Source of the DNA: CAYUNT01 sp964446285
GTDB taxonomy: Bacteria > Sumerlaeota > Sumerlaeia > SLMS01 > CAYUNT01
Length of the DNA stretch: 15,564 bases
Assembly (NCBI GenBank): GCA_964446285.1
Contig: CAYUNT010000104.1
Location: forward strand, 1 to 15,564
Direction of reading: 5' to 3'
Under the pieces are notes generated by a model. The model saw nothing but the letters and a program-made list of their open reading frames with translations. It was not told the DNA's origin and made no database searches. The translations under genes were made by a program, and so were the position numbers. Shown here piece after piece: positions 1-7,770 of the stretch (its first letter is position 1; each line of letters opens with the position of its first letter).

Positions 1-2
1 TC

Positions 3-15
3 GCGCCTTTGGCGC
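3..15. repeat. Short GC-rich inverted repeat at the window edge
   Basis: GCGCC at 3-7 and GGCGC at 11-15 form a perfect 5-bp stem with a TTT loop (AAA on the minus strand). It lies about 40 bases downstream of the prepilin peptidase stop codon. A T-run after the hairpin would make it an intrinsic terminator, but that position falls outside the window. It could equally be the edge of a neighbouring gene. Confidence 0.3.
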
Positions 16-54
16 ACAAGAATTATCAGACCATTTTCACTACACTCCAGTAAT

Positions 55-636
55 TTACAAAATTCCCCAATGCCAAATATGATCCGCCAGGGCCGCCATC
101 GTCCCGACGGAGATCGCCAAACCCATTGGAATTGTCAGGCGATTTGCGGCATCCGGGTCTTCCTCGGGGGTTAGGGCGCCCAATCGCCGGAAAACAACAG
201 TAAGCGCGATCAGGCAGATTTTTTTCAGCGTCGCCAGGAACCGCCCCCGCCGCCAGAGCACCCACGAGGCCATTGCGCCCCCAATCAAGATGGAATACGC
301 AACCGCCAGCAAGACAAACGGCCATCCTCCGAGCGCGCCCACGGCTCCAAACATCTTCACATCGCCCGCGCCAACTCCGCCTTGCAAATACGGCACCAGA
401 AACAGCCCCGCGCCAATCAACAGACCCGACGCCGCGCGGCTGGCGCCACTCCATCCCGCCGCGACGCCCCAAACAGCGATTCCCGCTGCCATGCATGGAA
501 TCGTCACTACATTATAGACCTTTGAGTATTTCCAATCCGTAAAGCCGCACGCAATCGCCAGAAGAATTAGTCCCGCGGCGGAAGCAAACGGAAGGCGCGG
601 AACCGCCACAAAAAACTCAAGCAAATTCATATACAA
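55..636 (-). CDS. Prepilin peptidase, A24 family (CpaA/TadV-like)
   Basis: This is an aspartic prepilin peptidase of 193 residues that should cleave Flp-type prepilins in the inner membrane. Both family aspartates are visible: D34 in the FTDWKY motif and D92 in GAGDVKM (the GxGD motif). Hydrophobic segments cover most of the protein. There is no N-terminal methylase domain, as is usual for the short CpaA/TadV/FppA class. The two pilin genes just upstream are the obvious substrates. The start is uncertain. TTG at 636 has an AGGA about 8 bases upstream, while the in-frame ATG at 630 is 14 bases from the same site; the proteins differ by two residues. The AGGA lies at the edge of a hairpin (646-663), which suggests control of translation. 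The family call is firm. Membership of a Tad locus is inferred from neighbours. Confidence 0.93.
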   Translation of the reverse strand: MYMNLLEFFVAVPRLPFASAAGLILLAIACGFTDWKYSKVYNVVTIPCMAAGIAVWGVAAGWSGASRAASGLLIGAGLFLVPYLQGGVGAGDVKMFGAVGALGGWPFVLLAVAYSILIGGAMASWVLWRRGRFLATLKKICLIALTVVFRRLGALTPEEDPDAANRLTIPMGLAISVGTMAALADHIWHWGIL

Positions 637-645
637 ATATCAAAT

Positions 646-663
646 CCTGCATATTTATGCAGG
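646..663 (-). promoter_or_regulatory. Hairpin covering the ribosome binding site of the prepilin peptidase
   Basis: CCTGCATATTTATGCAGG is a perfect 7-bp inverted repeat with a 4-base loop, in the gap between the first Flp pilin gene and the prepilin peptidase. In the minus-strand transcript, the AGG ending the 3' arm forms most of the only good Shine-Dalgarno sequence (AGGA) of the downstream gene. Folding would pair these bases. This would keep peptidase synthesis low relative to pilin, or the stem could protect the pilin mRNA 3' end. No T-run follows, so a terminator is less likely. The fold is seen in the sequence; the role is inferred. Confidence 0.5.
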
Positions 664-737
664 TAATTGCATGTCCGGAGCCAGAAAATTCCCGGCATTT
701 TCCATGTCCTGGGGAAAGATTGGATACTGCATTTTCG

Positions 738-974
738 CTAGGGATTATCTGTTGGCTCCGTGCCTTTAGTGGAAGTATCAACATTTTTTTGCACATCGGT
801 GAGCCGATCGTTGGACTTCTTGAACAATTCCTGGATATTTTTCCGGAAGAGTATGGCGATGGCGATGACAGAAATGGCCACGATGGTGATGATGAGCGTG
901 TATTCGCTCATTCCCTGGCCTGTTTCATCTTTCCAGAGCGCCTTCATCCGGCGGCTGATGTTGTTGGCTTTCAT
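738..974 (-). CDS. Flp/Fap-type pilin, long form
   Basis: A 78-residue type IVb (Flp) prepilin. A short basic leader (about 1-19) is followed by GQGMSEYTL and a long hydrophobic helix (about 25-43). This matches the family pattern in which cleavage occurs after the glycine (G19|Q20), leaving Glu at +5 and Tyr at +6. After processing the subunit would be about 59 residues. A charged, Thr/Asp/Lys-rich tail of some 30 residues follows the helix, longer than in the minimal Flp pilin. The ATG at 974 is preceded by a near-perfect AAAGGAGG at 9-base spacing, the strongest ribosome site in the window, which fits an abundant structural protein. It is the second of two tandem pilins, 53 bases after the first, and the prepilin peptidase follows. 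Confidence 0.92.
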   Translation of the reverse strand: MKANNISRRMKALWKDETGQGMSEYTLIITIVAISVIAIAILFRKNIQELFKKSNDRLTDVQKNVDTSTKGTEPTDNP

Positions 975-1028
975 TGGTTCCGGCCTCCTTTGCCTGGATT
1001 GGATTGCCCGTCAGGAACGCCGCCTCGC

Positions 1029-1214
1029 TCAGGGAATCGGACGGCTGATCCATTCCTCCGCATATTGGTAGTAACTGGCGATTGCGGAAATCATCGGCCC
1101 CTGAATGCCCACTGCCACTCCCGCAAAAAGAAATGCCAGCAGGGAATACTCAACCATTCCCTGGCCTTCCTCCTCCTCGAAGAGGCGCTTTGCGAAACGC
1201 GCCAGACCCTTCAA
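1029..1214 (-). CDS. Flp/Fap-type pilin, short form
   Basis: A 61-residue prepilin-like protein. An acidic stretch FEEEEGQGMVEYSLL carries the Flp signature with predicted cleavage G17|Q18, Glu at +5 and Tyr at +6. A hydrophobic helix follows, and then a short tail rich in Tyr and Trp. The mature subunit would be about 44 residues, clearly different from its neighbour (738-974), so the two may be major and minor subunits. No ATG is available. The start is taken as TTG at 1214, with GGAGG about 10 bases upstream, which suggests weaker translation than the ATG-started pilin. It is the first gene after a 358-base spacer and is therefore likely to head the pilin transcript. The glycine-rich second half of the helix is less hydrophobic than in typical Flp. 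Confidence 0.85.
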   Translation of the reverse strand: MKGLARFAKRLFEEEEGQGMVEYSLLAFLFAGVAVGIQGPMISAIASYYQYAEEWISRPIP

Positions 1215-1572
1215 TGGCCCAATCCCTCCGGATTTTCACCAGATGCGGGCAAGCGCGCCAGCGGTATCGGGTCGGCGCATCCTCCCGCGTCTCTCATGCC
1301 GCGCCTTGCCAATCCCATTTTCGCCTTTGCTCTGCCCGTTAGGCTCTCCATCTCCAATTTGCCGCCAACGCTTTTCCCTTCTCCGCGCAACGCCCCTAAG
1401 CGTCTCTCTTACATCTCAATCATCCGTGATTTTGGGTTTGATGCTTAACCGAATCAAGAGAAATAGAGTTGTCAATGACGCTCCGCCGAAGCAACACCTC
1501 CCCATTATCCTATCATAGAAAAGCAATGGGGCGCATGGCGTCCGAGAATCGAACACCCCGCACGCAGGCGAA
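1215..1572. other. Intergenic region between batE and the pilin genes
   Basis: No coding region with a believable start and codon pattern was found here. It should hold the promoter of the pilin genes and the end of the Bat transcript. A perfect TTGACA occurs on the minus strand (1475-1470), but no good -10 hexamer lies 16-18 bases downstream, so it is not called a promoter. An inverted repeat (1500-1531) sits about 40 bases past the batE stop. The 12-mer GCATGGCGTCCG occurs at about 1534 and again inside the batE tail at about 1611, probably by chance. Confidence 0.5.
1500..1531. repeat. Inverted repeat downstream of batE
   Basis: CCCCATT (1500-1506) and AATGGGG (1525-1531) are perfect 7-base complements separated by 18 bases. 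Inside the loop there is a further small dyad, CTATCATAG. No T-run follows on either strand, so it is not a standard intrinsic terminator. It may mark the 3' end of the Bat mRNA or be a protein-binding site for the pilin promoter region. Function is unknown. Confidence 0.4.
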
Positions 1573-2526
1573 TCAGCGAATCCAGCCGAGATGCTGAACT
1601 TCAATAAATGCATGGCGTCCGTCCAGGGTGCGAATCCGAAGCCATCCACCCTGGGGCGCTCCCGCGCTATAGACCTTGGTTCCGGCGGGGATTTCCATCG
1701 CTTCAAGATACTTCATGCCTGGTCCGCTGCGGGCGATAACCGAAGGCGAGATTACAACGGCCGGGCGCAGGAACTCCTCGTGCAATCGCGACAGGGCAAA
1801 CGGAACAGACACACAGAACAGCACCGCGGCCGCCACAGTTGCGCCTGCCACAACCCAATTCCGGCGCCGCAGTAAAATCCAGAGCGATCCTAAAAGCGAG
1901 GCGGCGAGCAACGCCGTAAAAGACAAAACAAGCCATTCATTGACATTGAGCAGCGCGCGGATTTTCACAAACGGCCAGGCCAAAGGCGAAATATCGGGAT
2001 AATTGGCCACTGGGGCAATTTTCTGAGCGTTGGCGCGCGCTTCGGCAAATCGCGGCTTGGCGCGCAAGGCGCATTCGTAGCACCACACGGCCCGTCCCGT
2101 ATCGCCCAGCCGAGCGTATGAGTTTCCCAGATTGTATTGTATAATGGGATCGCCTGGATGGCGCTCCAGAATTGTCGAATACTGCCGCGCCGCCTCCTTG
2201 AATTTCCCCTGTTCATAAGCGGCATTCGCTGCGCGATAGAGGTCCTCGGACGACGATGAGGCGGAAGCGGAAGCAGAAAGCGCGCTTGCTCCTGCCGCCG
2301 CTCCCGCCGCCGCCGATTGGGCTGATTTGTCTTGTTTGTCTGAAGAAGCGCCAGACCTTCCGGACTGAGCAAACAATGGCACCGCCACGCAGCAACAAAG
2401 CAACAGGGCGCAGGCGCAAACTCCGCGCGCAATTAGCCGAGGCATTCCTACACGAATATCACAAAGTCTATGCATCGCCCGCCATCTGTTCGCGCTCATT
2501 GTTGCCTTTAGGGAATCGGCGCTCAT
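1573..2526 (-). CDS. batE: BatE: TPR plus SH3-like membrane protein of the Bat complex
   Basis: A 317-residue protein with the BatE layout. A signal or anchor segment (about 28-54, ending PLFAQ) is followed by a Ser/Ala-rich linker. Two TPR-like helical pairs (about 94-170) include YEQGKFKEAARQY and YNLGNSYARLGDTGRAV. Two membrane helices lie at about 198-220 and 224-246. A C-terminal SH3-like domain (about 257-317) contains the SGPG turn and GGWLRIR. TPR and SH3 domains suggest a periplasmic scaffold for the other Bat proteins. The ATG at 2526 overlaps the batD stop as ATGA, with GGGAGG about 7 bases upstream, so translation is coupled to batD. A start further upstream would overlap batD more deeply and lacks support. 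The ATG at residue 28 would give a cleaner signal peptide. The name follows the domain order and position at the end of the operon. Confidence 0.88.
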   Translation of the reverse strand: MSADSLKATMSANRWRAMHRLCDIRVGMPRLIARGVCACALLLCCCVAVPLFAQSGRSGASSDKQDKSAQSAAAGAAAGASALSASASASSSSEDLYRAANAAYEQGKFKEAARQYSTILERHPGDPIIQYNLGNSYARLGDTGRAVWCYECALRAKPRFAEARANAQKIAPVANYPDISPLAWPFVKIRALLNVNEWLVLSFTALLAASLLGSLWILLRRRNWVVAGATVAAAVLFCVSVPFALSRLHEEFLRPAVVISPSVIARSGPGMKYLEAMEIPAGTKVYSAGAPQGGWLRIRTLDGRHAFIEVQHLGWIR

Positions 2527-4688
2527 TTCAGCACCTCCCGCAGCGCGCTGAACACCTTTTCGCATTTTTCCAAAAGCCCTTTGCGAGTCTCTTCTGTTAG
2601 CGCTCCTGGGGCGTAACGGGCCGCGTCGCAGGTTTCCAGAATTTCGCGAAGCATCTGAAGCGTATCGGAGGGCGCATTGCGTTCGCGCAATGTCCGCTCG
2701 ATTTCCTCGATAGTCAATCCAGCCGGTTCGCGCCCGAGTTTTCCTCCCAGATAGCCGCGAACGGCGCTGGCCACCTCGGCGAAAAACTCATCGATTTTGT
2801 TTTCCGCGAGCAGCCGCCGCGCGGTCCGCAGCCGCTTGCCCGCCTCGGACGCCGCGCGTCCCCGGCGGATTGTATCCGGGTTTTCCTCGCGGAACTGTCG
2901 GCGTTTGCGCGCAAAAAATGCCGCCAGCAAAAACACCGGCGGAAGCGCATGAAGCGCCCACCAGCCAGGGCGCGCATACAGCGCCGCGCCAGCGAAACTT
3001 GTTCCGGGCCGCCAGGGGCCGGTATAAATATGCTCGATGTCCGCGCCGAGCTGGCGAATATCCCCGCTCCCGCCGGCCTGGCCAGACCGCGCCGCCGCCA
3101 TGACGATTTCCGTCGGGCCATGCGATTCGTCCGGCAGAATTTCCACTTTGATCGGCAGCGTCTTTTTTTCCTCGTAGCGATTGGATTTCGGGCTGAAAAG
3201 AACGAACGAACAGGCCGGGATTTCAAAATGCCCGGGTTTGGAGGCTCGCAGCAGAAACTCAAATGTCTTCTGGCCCCGCACCGATTTTGCGTCGGCCTGC
3301 GTCTGCGGCGTGGACTTTTTATCGAACAGCGTAAACCCATCCAGCGCGGGAAGCACAGGCTCGGGAATTGCCTCCACATAGCCTTCGCCCTCGAACTTAA
3401 TACGGAGCGTGACCACTTCGCCTTCCTTCGCCTGCGGGCGATCCACGGACGAAGAAACATTGAAATCGCCTGCGATTCCCTTGAATCCATCCGGAGCGGG
3501 CTGGGGAAAAGGACGCGCCTGAATTGTGATGACTTGCGCCGGCAATTCCGCCCGCACCTGGTTGTCCATGAACATGTCCGCAAAGGGATCGTGCATTCCG
3601 AATATGGAATCGCCAAACGGATCGGGGCGCCGGCGCCCTCCGCTGACGCGCAGCACAGCCCGCATAGGAGCGCCGCTCACGCGGATTTCGCCCGAGCGCG
3701 TCGGCACAATCACATCCGTCTGCACGAGCGAACGCTGAAATTCGCGATCGCCCACCTTGACGGTTTGCCATGCCAGGCTGTCGGCCTGCTGCCGGTTGAG
3801 GCGCAAAAAGCCCGTTTCGTCCGCGCCGGAAGGCGCATCTCCAAATTCATAACGTTCATTTTGCGTCAGATTCGGCGCCTTATAGACCCAGGTTCGCAGA
3901 AAAATCGGTTCATAGGGCACCGGGTCTTTTTTACTCGGTTCGGATATCAGAAACAACTTCCCGCGCAATTGGCGGTCCAGGTCCGAATATCCTGTTCGCG
4001 CTGAAGTGGCTCCCTCGGGAACACGCATCTCGGGCGGTTCGGCTGTCACGCTCACCTGAACCGCGTTGCTAGCTAATGTCTTTTCTCCAGACTGCAACGT
4101 AGCGGGCTGAATGATGAACTGGCCGGGCTTGGGCGCCTGGAGCAAAATCTGCCAAGTCTGGGCGTAATGCGCCGGTCCGCCGAAACTCATGCTCATGCTT
4201 TGTGAAGGCGGCTGGCGTCCGACAATCTGGAATGAGCCAAAGGAAGGCAACTGAGGTTGCGGAATGCGTTCCTCGCCGATGGATTCCACAGTAAGCACAT
4301 ACGCAAAGGTTTCCCCAGCGATTACCTGATCGGGCCTGGCTGCGGCGGTCAGCGTGATTTGCTGGGCGAACGCGGAATTGGACACCAAGGCGAGAAGCGC
4401 CAAGGCAAACACAACCGCCGTCACCGCGGAAAATGCACGCCCGCGCGCGTGGGCGCATATCACTTTTTTGCGCCCTTCTGCGGGTGAAGCCGCCAGGCTT
4501 CTCTCCGCGAAATTGCTTGCGGCGCAGACCGCGCAATGCGCCTCAGCCCCACTCCCAGCCCCCGCACCATCTCCCTGAATGACATTAACCAGGATTCCTT
4601 GCATAAAAGTGAAATGCGCCCCATGCGCGTGCTCCGCGCCACGCGGATTTGCATAATATAACGGCCGATAGAGGAGAGAGACGAACAT
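2523..4688 (-). CDS. batD: BatD: large periplasmic protein with C-terminal membrane anchor
   Basis: A 721-residue protein of the BatD 'oxygen tolerance' family. A secretion signal (about 84-108, ending NSAFA|QQ) is followed by several Ig-like beta domains (about 110-525). One carries the typical family stretch FKGIAGDFNVSSSVD with REGD-like EGEVVTLRIKFEG. A membrane helix (about 575-592) is followed by a basic, helical cytoplasmic tail (about 600-721). It is thought to work in the periplasm alongside BatA/BatB. ATG 4688 overlaps the preceding stop as TAATG and has AAGGA 6 bases upstream. However, this places about 80 residues before the signal helix. A GTG at 4463 with AGAAGGG upstream would give a normal 33-residue signal peptide and a 646-residue protein. 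I list the coupled ATG but consider the GTG a serious alternative. Confidence 0.88.
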   Translation of the reverse strand: MFVSLLYRPLYYANPRGAEHAHGAHFTFMQGILVNVIQGDGAGAGSGAEAHCAVCAASNFAERSLAASPAEGRKKVICAHARGRAFSAVTAVVFALALLALVSNSAFAQQITLTAAARPDQVIAGETFAYVLTVESIGEERIPQPQLPSFGSFQIVGRQPPSQSMSMSFGGPAHYAQTWQILLQAPKPGQFIIQPATLQSGEKTLASNAVQVSVTAEPPEMRVPEGATSARTGYSDLDRQLRGKLFLISEPSKKDPVPYEPIFLRTWVYKAPNLTQNERYEFGDAPSGADETGFLRLNRQQADSLAWQTVKVGDREFQRSLVQTDVIVPTRSGEIRVSGAPMRAVLRVSGGRRRPDPFGDSIFGMHDPFADMFMDNQVRAELPAQVITIQARPFPQPAPDGFKGIAGDFNVSSSVDRPQAKEGEVVTLRIKFEGEGYVEAIPEPVLPALDGFTLFDKKSTPQTQADAKSVRGQKTFEFLLRASKPGHFEIPACSFVLFSPKSNRYEEKKTLPIKVEILPDESHGPTEIVMAAARSGQAGGSGDIRQLGADIEHIYTGPWRPGTSFAGAALYARPGWWALHALPPVFLLAAFFARKRRQFREENPDTIRRGRAASEAGKRLRTARRLLAENKIDEFFAEVASAVRGYLGGKLGREPAGLTIEEIERTLRERNAPSDTLQMLREILETCDAARYAPGALTEETRKGLLEKCEKVFSALREVLK

Positions 4689-6751
4689 TACCAATCCTTC
4701 TCCATTCGCATCGGAACGCCTTGCCCGCGGAACAGGCGTTTCATCGCCTGAGGATCTTCTTCCGGCAGCGTGGAAAGAAGCAAGAGCGCGTTCTGGCGGT
4801 TCATTTCGTTGTCTGTCGCGGCTTGATCCTGATTCCCTGGCTGCGCCGCTTGCGCGTTTTTATCGGCGTCAGAATCCTTTTTCTCTTCCGGTTTCGCGGC
4901 TTGGGCATCTTGAGCGCCGGGAGTCGGAGTAGGCTGCGCCGCGGCCGATTCCTGTTGTTGTTCAGATTCCTTCTGTTCGGAGTCTTTTTTTTCTGAATCC
5001 TTCTGTTGTTGTTCCTTGTCCTTTTGCGCCTGCTGCTGCTGTTCTTTGTTATCCTGATTTTGCTGATTCTGAGCGGATTCCTGCTTGTCCTTTTCGGATT
5101 TATCCTTGTCGTTTTTATCCGATTTCGCCTGATCCTGATTCTGCGTATCGGTAGAATTTTGGTCTTTGTCAGACGGCTGATTTTTATCTTTGTCCTGCTG
5201 CTGATCCTGCTGCGGAGGCGGCTGGAGAAGCATTTGCAGCAAATTGCGCGCTTCTGTCAAATTCTGGCGCGCGCTCGATGATTTTGGATCGAGTTCACTG
5301 GCTTGGCGCAGAAGATCAACTGCCTGAATTGCTTCGCGCACTGCATCGTCCTTCTGCTTTTTTTCCGCCAACTGCTGCGCGGCCTGGGCATGAAGCGTTC
5401 CGGCGTTGTAAAGGGCGCGAGCGCGTAACGCAGGATTTCCATGTGCCATCATGGCTGCCGACTGGAGTGCCGCCGCCGCATCCGAGAGTTTATCCTGCTT
5501 CGCCAAGACCAACCCCTCGTTGATGCGCGGCTCGGCGCGATCCGGCGCAAGCGCCCCCGCGTCGAGGTATTTCCCGCGCGCCTCGTCGAATTTTTCCTTT
5601 TGGAAAGCGGTATTTCCTTCCTGGCAGACGCGCGCGGGCTTGTTGCCGAAATCATACCATTCCGCGCGCGCTCCTCCTCCGCCGCCGCCCGGCATCGCGC
5701 TCCAGACGGCCAGCAGAACGAACATGGAGGCAGCAGAGATAGGCTGGCCGCCTGCCTTGCGCCGCCGCCGCGTGCGTTCTCCGAGCAGCAATTCCGCCAC
5801 CAGCAGCAGAATCGCCGCCGCCAGCGGCCATTGATAGCGGTCTTCCATCAGCGAAACCTGCATCGAATCCATCTTTTGCTTTTGGAGCGATTGAATCTGG
5901 CTGTAAATCGCTTCCAGGTCCATGTTGCCGCTGCGATCCGTCACGGCCGCCTTTCCGCCAGAAATCAGCGCGATTTTGCGAAGCGTTTCAATATCCAGGC
6001 GCGACGTGACCTTGCGTCCCTCGCGGTCTTCCTTGTATGCGCCATCGGCAAGGCGGATGGGCGCGCCGCCCGGCGTTCCGATGCCAATGGTCATAATCAA
6101 AATATCCTCTTTGGCGGCGCGTTCGGCGGCCTCAATCGGATTGCTTCCCTGGTCCTCGCCATCCGTGACGAGAATAATCGCCTTCGATCCCGTTCCCGAG
6201 CGCTCAAACGCCTGCCGCGCGGTGTCGATTGCGCCGCCGATGCGCGTGCCTTGCACAGAAACCGTGTCCGGCCCAACGGAATCGAGCAGATGCGAGGCGA
6301 GGGCGTAGTCGAGCGTCAATGGGCACTGCACAAAGCTCTCGCCCGCGAAAACCACCAGCCCCACTCGGTCGCCCCGCAAATTGCGAATCAGCGCCTTGAT
6401 TTGTTCGCGTGCGCGTTCCAGGCGCGACGGGGCGATGTCGCGCGCCAGCATGCTGGTCGAAACGTCGAGGCAAACAATCAGATCACTTCCTTCGCGCACG
6501 AGGGGCCGTTCTTTCGCACCCCATTGCGGACGCGCCGCCGCCAGAATCAGGAATGCAAGCACGGCCAGGCGCAGCGCCATACGCCATTTGCGCCGTCCCC
6601 ACGCCACTTCGCCCGCGACGGCCGGCCAGAACGCCGGATCGGCAAATCGAGCCAACCGCCGCCGCCGAAGGGCGTAGCTCCAGGCCATCCACGCGCCAGC
6701 GAGCGGGAGCGCGAGCAATCCAAGGAGCCATGCGGGGTGTGAAAACGCCAC
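4688..6751 (-). CDS. BatB-BatC fusion: VWA membrane protein joined to TPR protein
   Basis: A 687-residue protein joining two Bat functions. Residues 1-325 are BatB: two N-terminal membrane helices (about 5-24 and 57-74), a VWA domain (about 90-285) with MIDAS residues D96, S98 and S100 (DVSTS), T169 (GTRIG) and D197 (VTDGED), and a third helix (about 308-324). A second hydrophobic segment (about 338-362) ending ARAEW resembles a signal peptide. TPR repeats follow (about 374-504), then a very low-complexity Gln/Asp/Lys/Glu stretch (about 512-649). The conserved-looking tail ends EKDW, as BatC proteins often do. The VWA domain should bind a metal and face partner proteins at the membrane. GTG 6751 was chosen with AAGGCGG upstream; the ATG at 6859 would overlap batA by 79 bases. 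It is 29 bases after batA. Confidence 0.88.
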   Translation of the reverse strand: MAFSHPAWLLGLLALPLAGAWMAWSYALRRRRLARFADPAFWPAVAGEVAWGRRKWRMALRLAVLAFLILAAARPQWGAKERPLVREGSDLIVCLDVSTSMLARDIAPSRLERAREQIKALIRNLRGDRVGLVVFAGESFVQCPLTLDYALASHLLDSVGPDTVSVQGTRIGGAIDTARQAFERSGTGSKAIILVTDGEDQGSNPIEAAERAAKEDILIMTIGIGTPGGAPIRLADGAYKEDREGRKVTSRLDIETLRKIALISGGKAAVTDRSGNMDLEAIYSQIQSLQKQKMDSMQVSLMEDRYQWPLAAAILLLVAELLLGERTRRRRKAGGQPISAASMFVLLAVWSAMPGGGGGGARAEWYDFGNKPARVCQEGNTAFQKEKFDEARGKYLDAGALAPDRAEPRINEGLVLAKQDKLSDAAAALQSAAMMAHGNPALRARALYNAGTLHAQAAQQLAEKKQKDDAVREAIQAVDLLRQASELDPKSSSARQNLTEARNLLQMLLQPPPQQDQQQDKDKNQPSDKDQNSTDTQNQDQAKSDKNDKDKSEKDKQESAQNQQNQDNKEQQQQAQKDKEQQQKDSEKKDSEQKESEQQQESAAAQPTPTPGAQDAQAAKPEEKKDSDADKNAQAAQPGNQDQAATDNEMNRQNALLLLSTLPEEDPQAMKRLFRGQGVPMRMEKDW

Positions 6752-6780
6752 GGGGCAATCGCCGCCTTTCTCAGAGAGGT

Positions 6781-7770
6781 TTAGGGAAGTCCGCCCAGGC
6801 GTGTGGGCGCGATCAAGAGGTCGAGCAGGAGCAATGCGAGCGCGGGCCAGAGCAGCCACGGCGCCAGTTCATCAAACATGTCATATTCGATATACTCATG
6901 TTTTGTTTTTTCGATTTTGTCGATGTCTTCGTATATCTCCCTGAGTGCGTGCTTGTCTGTCGCGCGGTAATACTTGGCGCCGGTCATTTTCGCAATCTCT
7001 TGCAAGCTTTTCTCGTCAATATCCACCTGAACGGGCTGAAGCACCTCACGCCCCGTGCGGCGGTCCACGAACGGATAAAGCGCAACGCCTTCGCTGCCGA
7101 CGCCGATCGTGTAGGTGCGCACGCCAAGCGCCTTGGCGGCCTCCGCGGCCTGAAGCGGCTGGATTGTCCCGGTATTATTCACGCCGTCAGTAAGCAGAAT
7201 GGCAATGCGCCCGGGCGCGTCGCTCCCCTTGAGGCTCTTCAGCGCCGTGGCCAGACCCATGCCGAGCGCTGTGCCATCTTGCTCGATCACGCCCGCCTGA
7301 ATGCGATCCACAAACTCATTGATGACATTCACGTCCAGCGTCGCGGGGCAGAGCGTGAAAGCGCTCCCGGCGAAGGCCACCACGCTGATGCGGTCGCCTT
7401 TGCGGTCCTGCACAAACGACTTGATGACTTCCTTGGCGGCGCCCAGACGGTCGGGTTCGAAATCACGCGCGCGCATCGAACCGGAAACGTCGAGGATGAG
7501 CACAATGTCGATGCCGCGGCTTGTGACGTGGCGTTCGACCTGGCCCGCCTGCGGACGCGCCATGGCGACAATCATCAGCGCCAGCGCCCCGATGCGCACC
7601 GCTCCGGGCAGATGCCGCATGCGTTCCGTGAATGTGCGCGGGATGGCCCGCAACGCCGCCGTGGCGCTAAATCGAATCGCCGGGCGCGTTTGCGGACGCG
7701 CGAAAATCCGCCAGGCCAGCCAGCCAGCCACGAGCAGCAGCAATAGATATTCCGGGTTCAGCCAGCGCAT
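6781..7770 (-). CDS. batA: BatA: VWA domain membrane protein
   Basis: A 329-residue protein of the BatA type. Membrane helices lie at about 7-24 and 57-73. A VWA domain (about 85-285) has a complete MIDAS: D94, S96 and S98 in DVSGSM, T167 in DGTALG, and D195 in LLTDGVNNTG. A C-terminal helix lies at about 304-321. The domain probably binds Mg2+ or Mn2+ and mediates contacts with BatB and the BatD proteins. Length and helix placement match the family. ATG 7770 has GGAG 8 bases upstream and overlaps the end of the preceding gene by 13 bases, so the two are translated in close linkage. Bat proteins were named for Bacteroides aerotolerance; their biochemical role is still unsettled. The family call is firm. 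Confidence 0.93.
   Translation of the reverse strand: MRWLNPEYLLLLLVAGWLAWRIFARPQTRPAIRFSATAALRAIPRTFTERMRHLPGAVRIGALALMIVAMARPQAGQVERHVTSRGIDIVLILDVSGSMRARDFEPDRLGAAKEVIKSFVQDRKGDRISVVAFAGSAFTLCPATLDVNVINEFVDRIQAGVIEQDGTALGMGLATALKSLKGSDAPGRIAILLTDGVNNTGTIQPLQAAEAAKALGVRTYTIGVGSEGVALYPFVDRRTGREVLQPVQVDIDEKSLQEIAKMTGAKYYRATDKHALREIYEDIDKIEKTKHEYIEYDMFDELAPWLLWPALALLLLDLLIAPTRLGGLP

Noticed and set aside
657..1448. 263-codon open frame on the plus strand over the pilins and spacer
   Set aside because: It overlaps two minus-strand pilins with clear signatures; the product has no recognisable domain.
1447..1475. TTGACA on the minus strand as a pilin promoter
   Set aside because: The -10 position at 16-18 base spacing reads TCGGTT or similar, so the match is only half of a promoter.
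1540..1572. tRNA T-arm-like string (GTTCGATTCTC on the minus strand) after batE
   Set aside because: The flanking bases do not pair into a 5-bp T stem, and no acceptor, D or anticodon arms are present.
5441..6742. 433-codon open frame on the plus strand opposite the BatB part
   Set aside because: Antisense shadow of a gene with clear VWA motifs; its Arg/Ala-rich product has no recognisable domain.
6409..7746. 445-codon open frame on the plus strand opposite batA
   Set aside because: Antisense shadow spanning batA and the start of the BatB-BatC gene; no ribosome site or family pattern.
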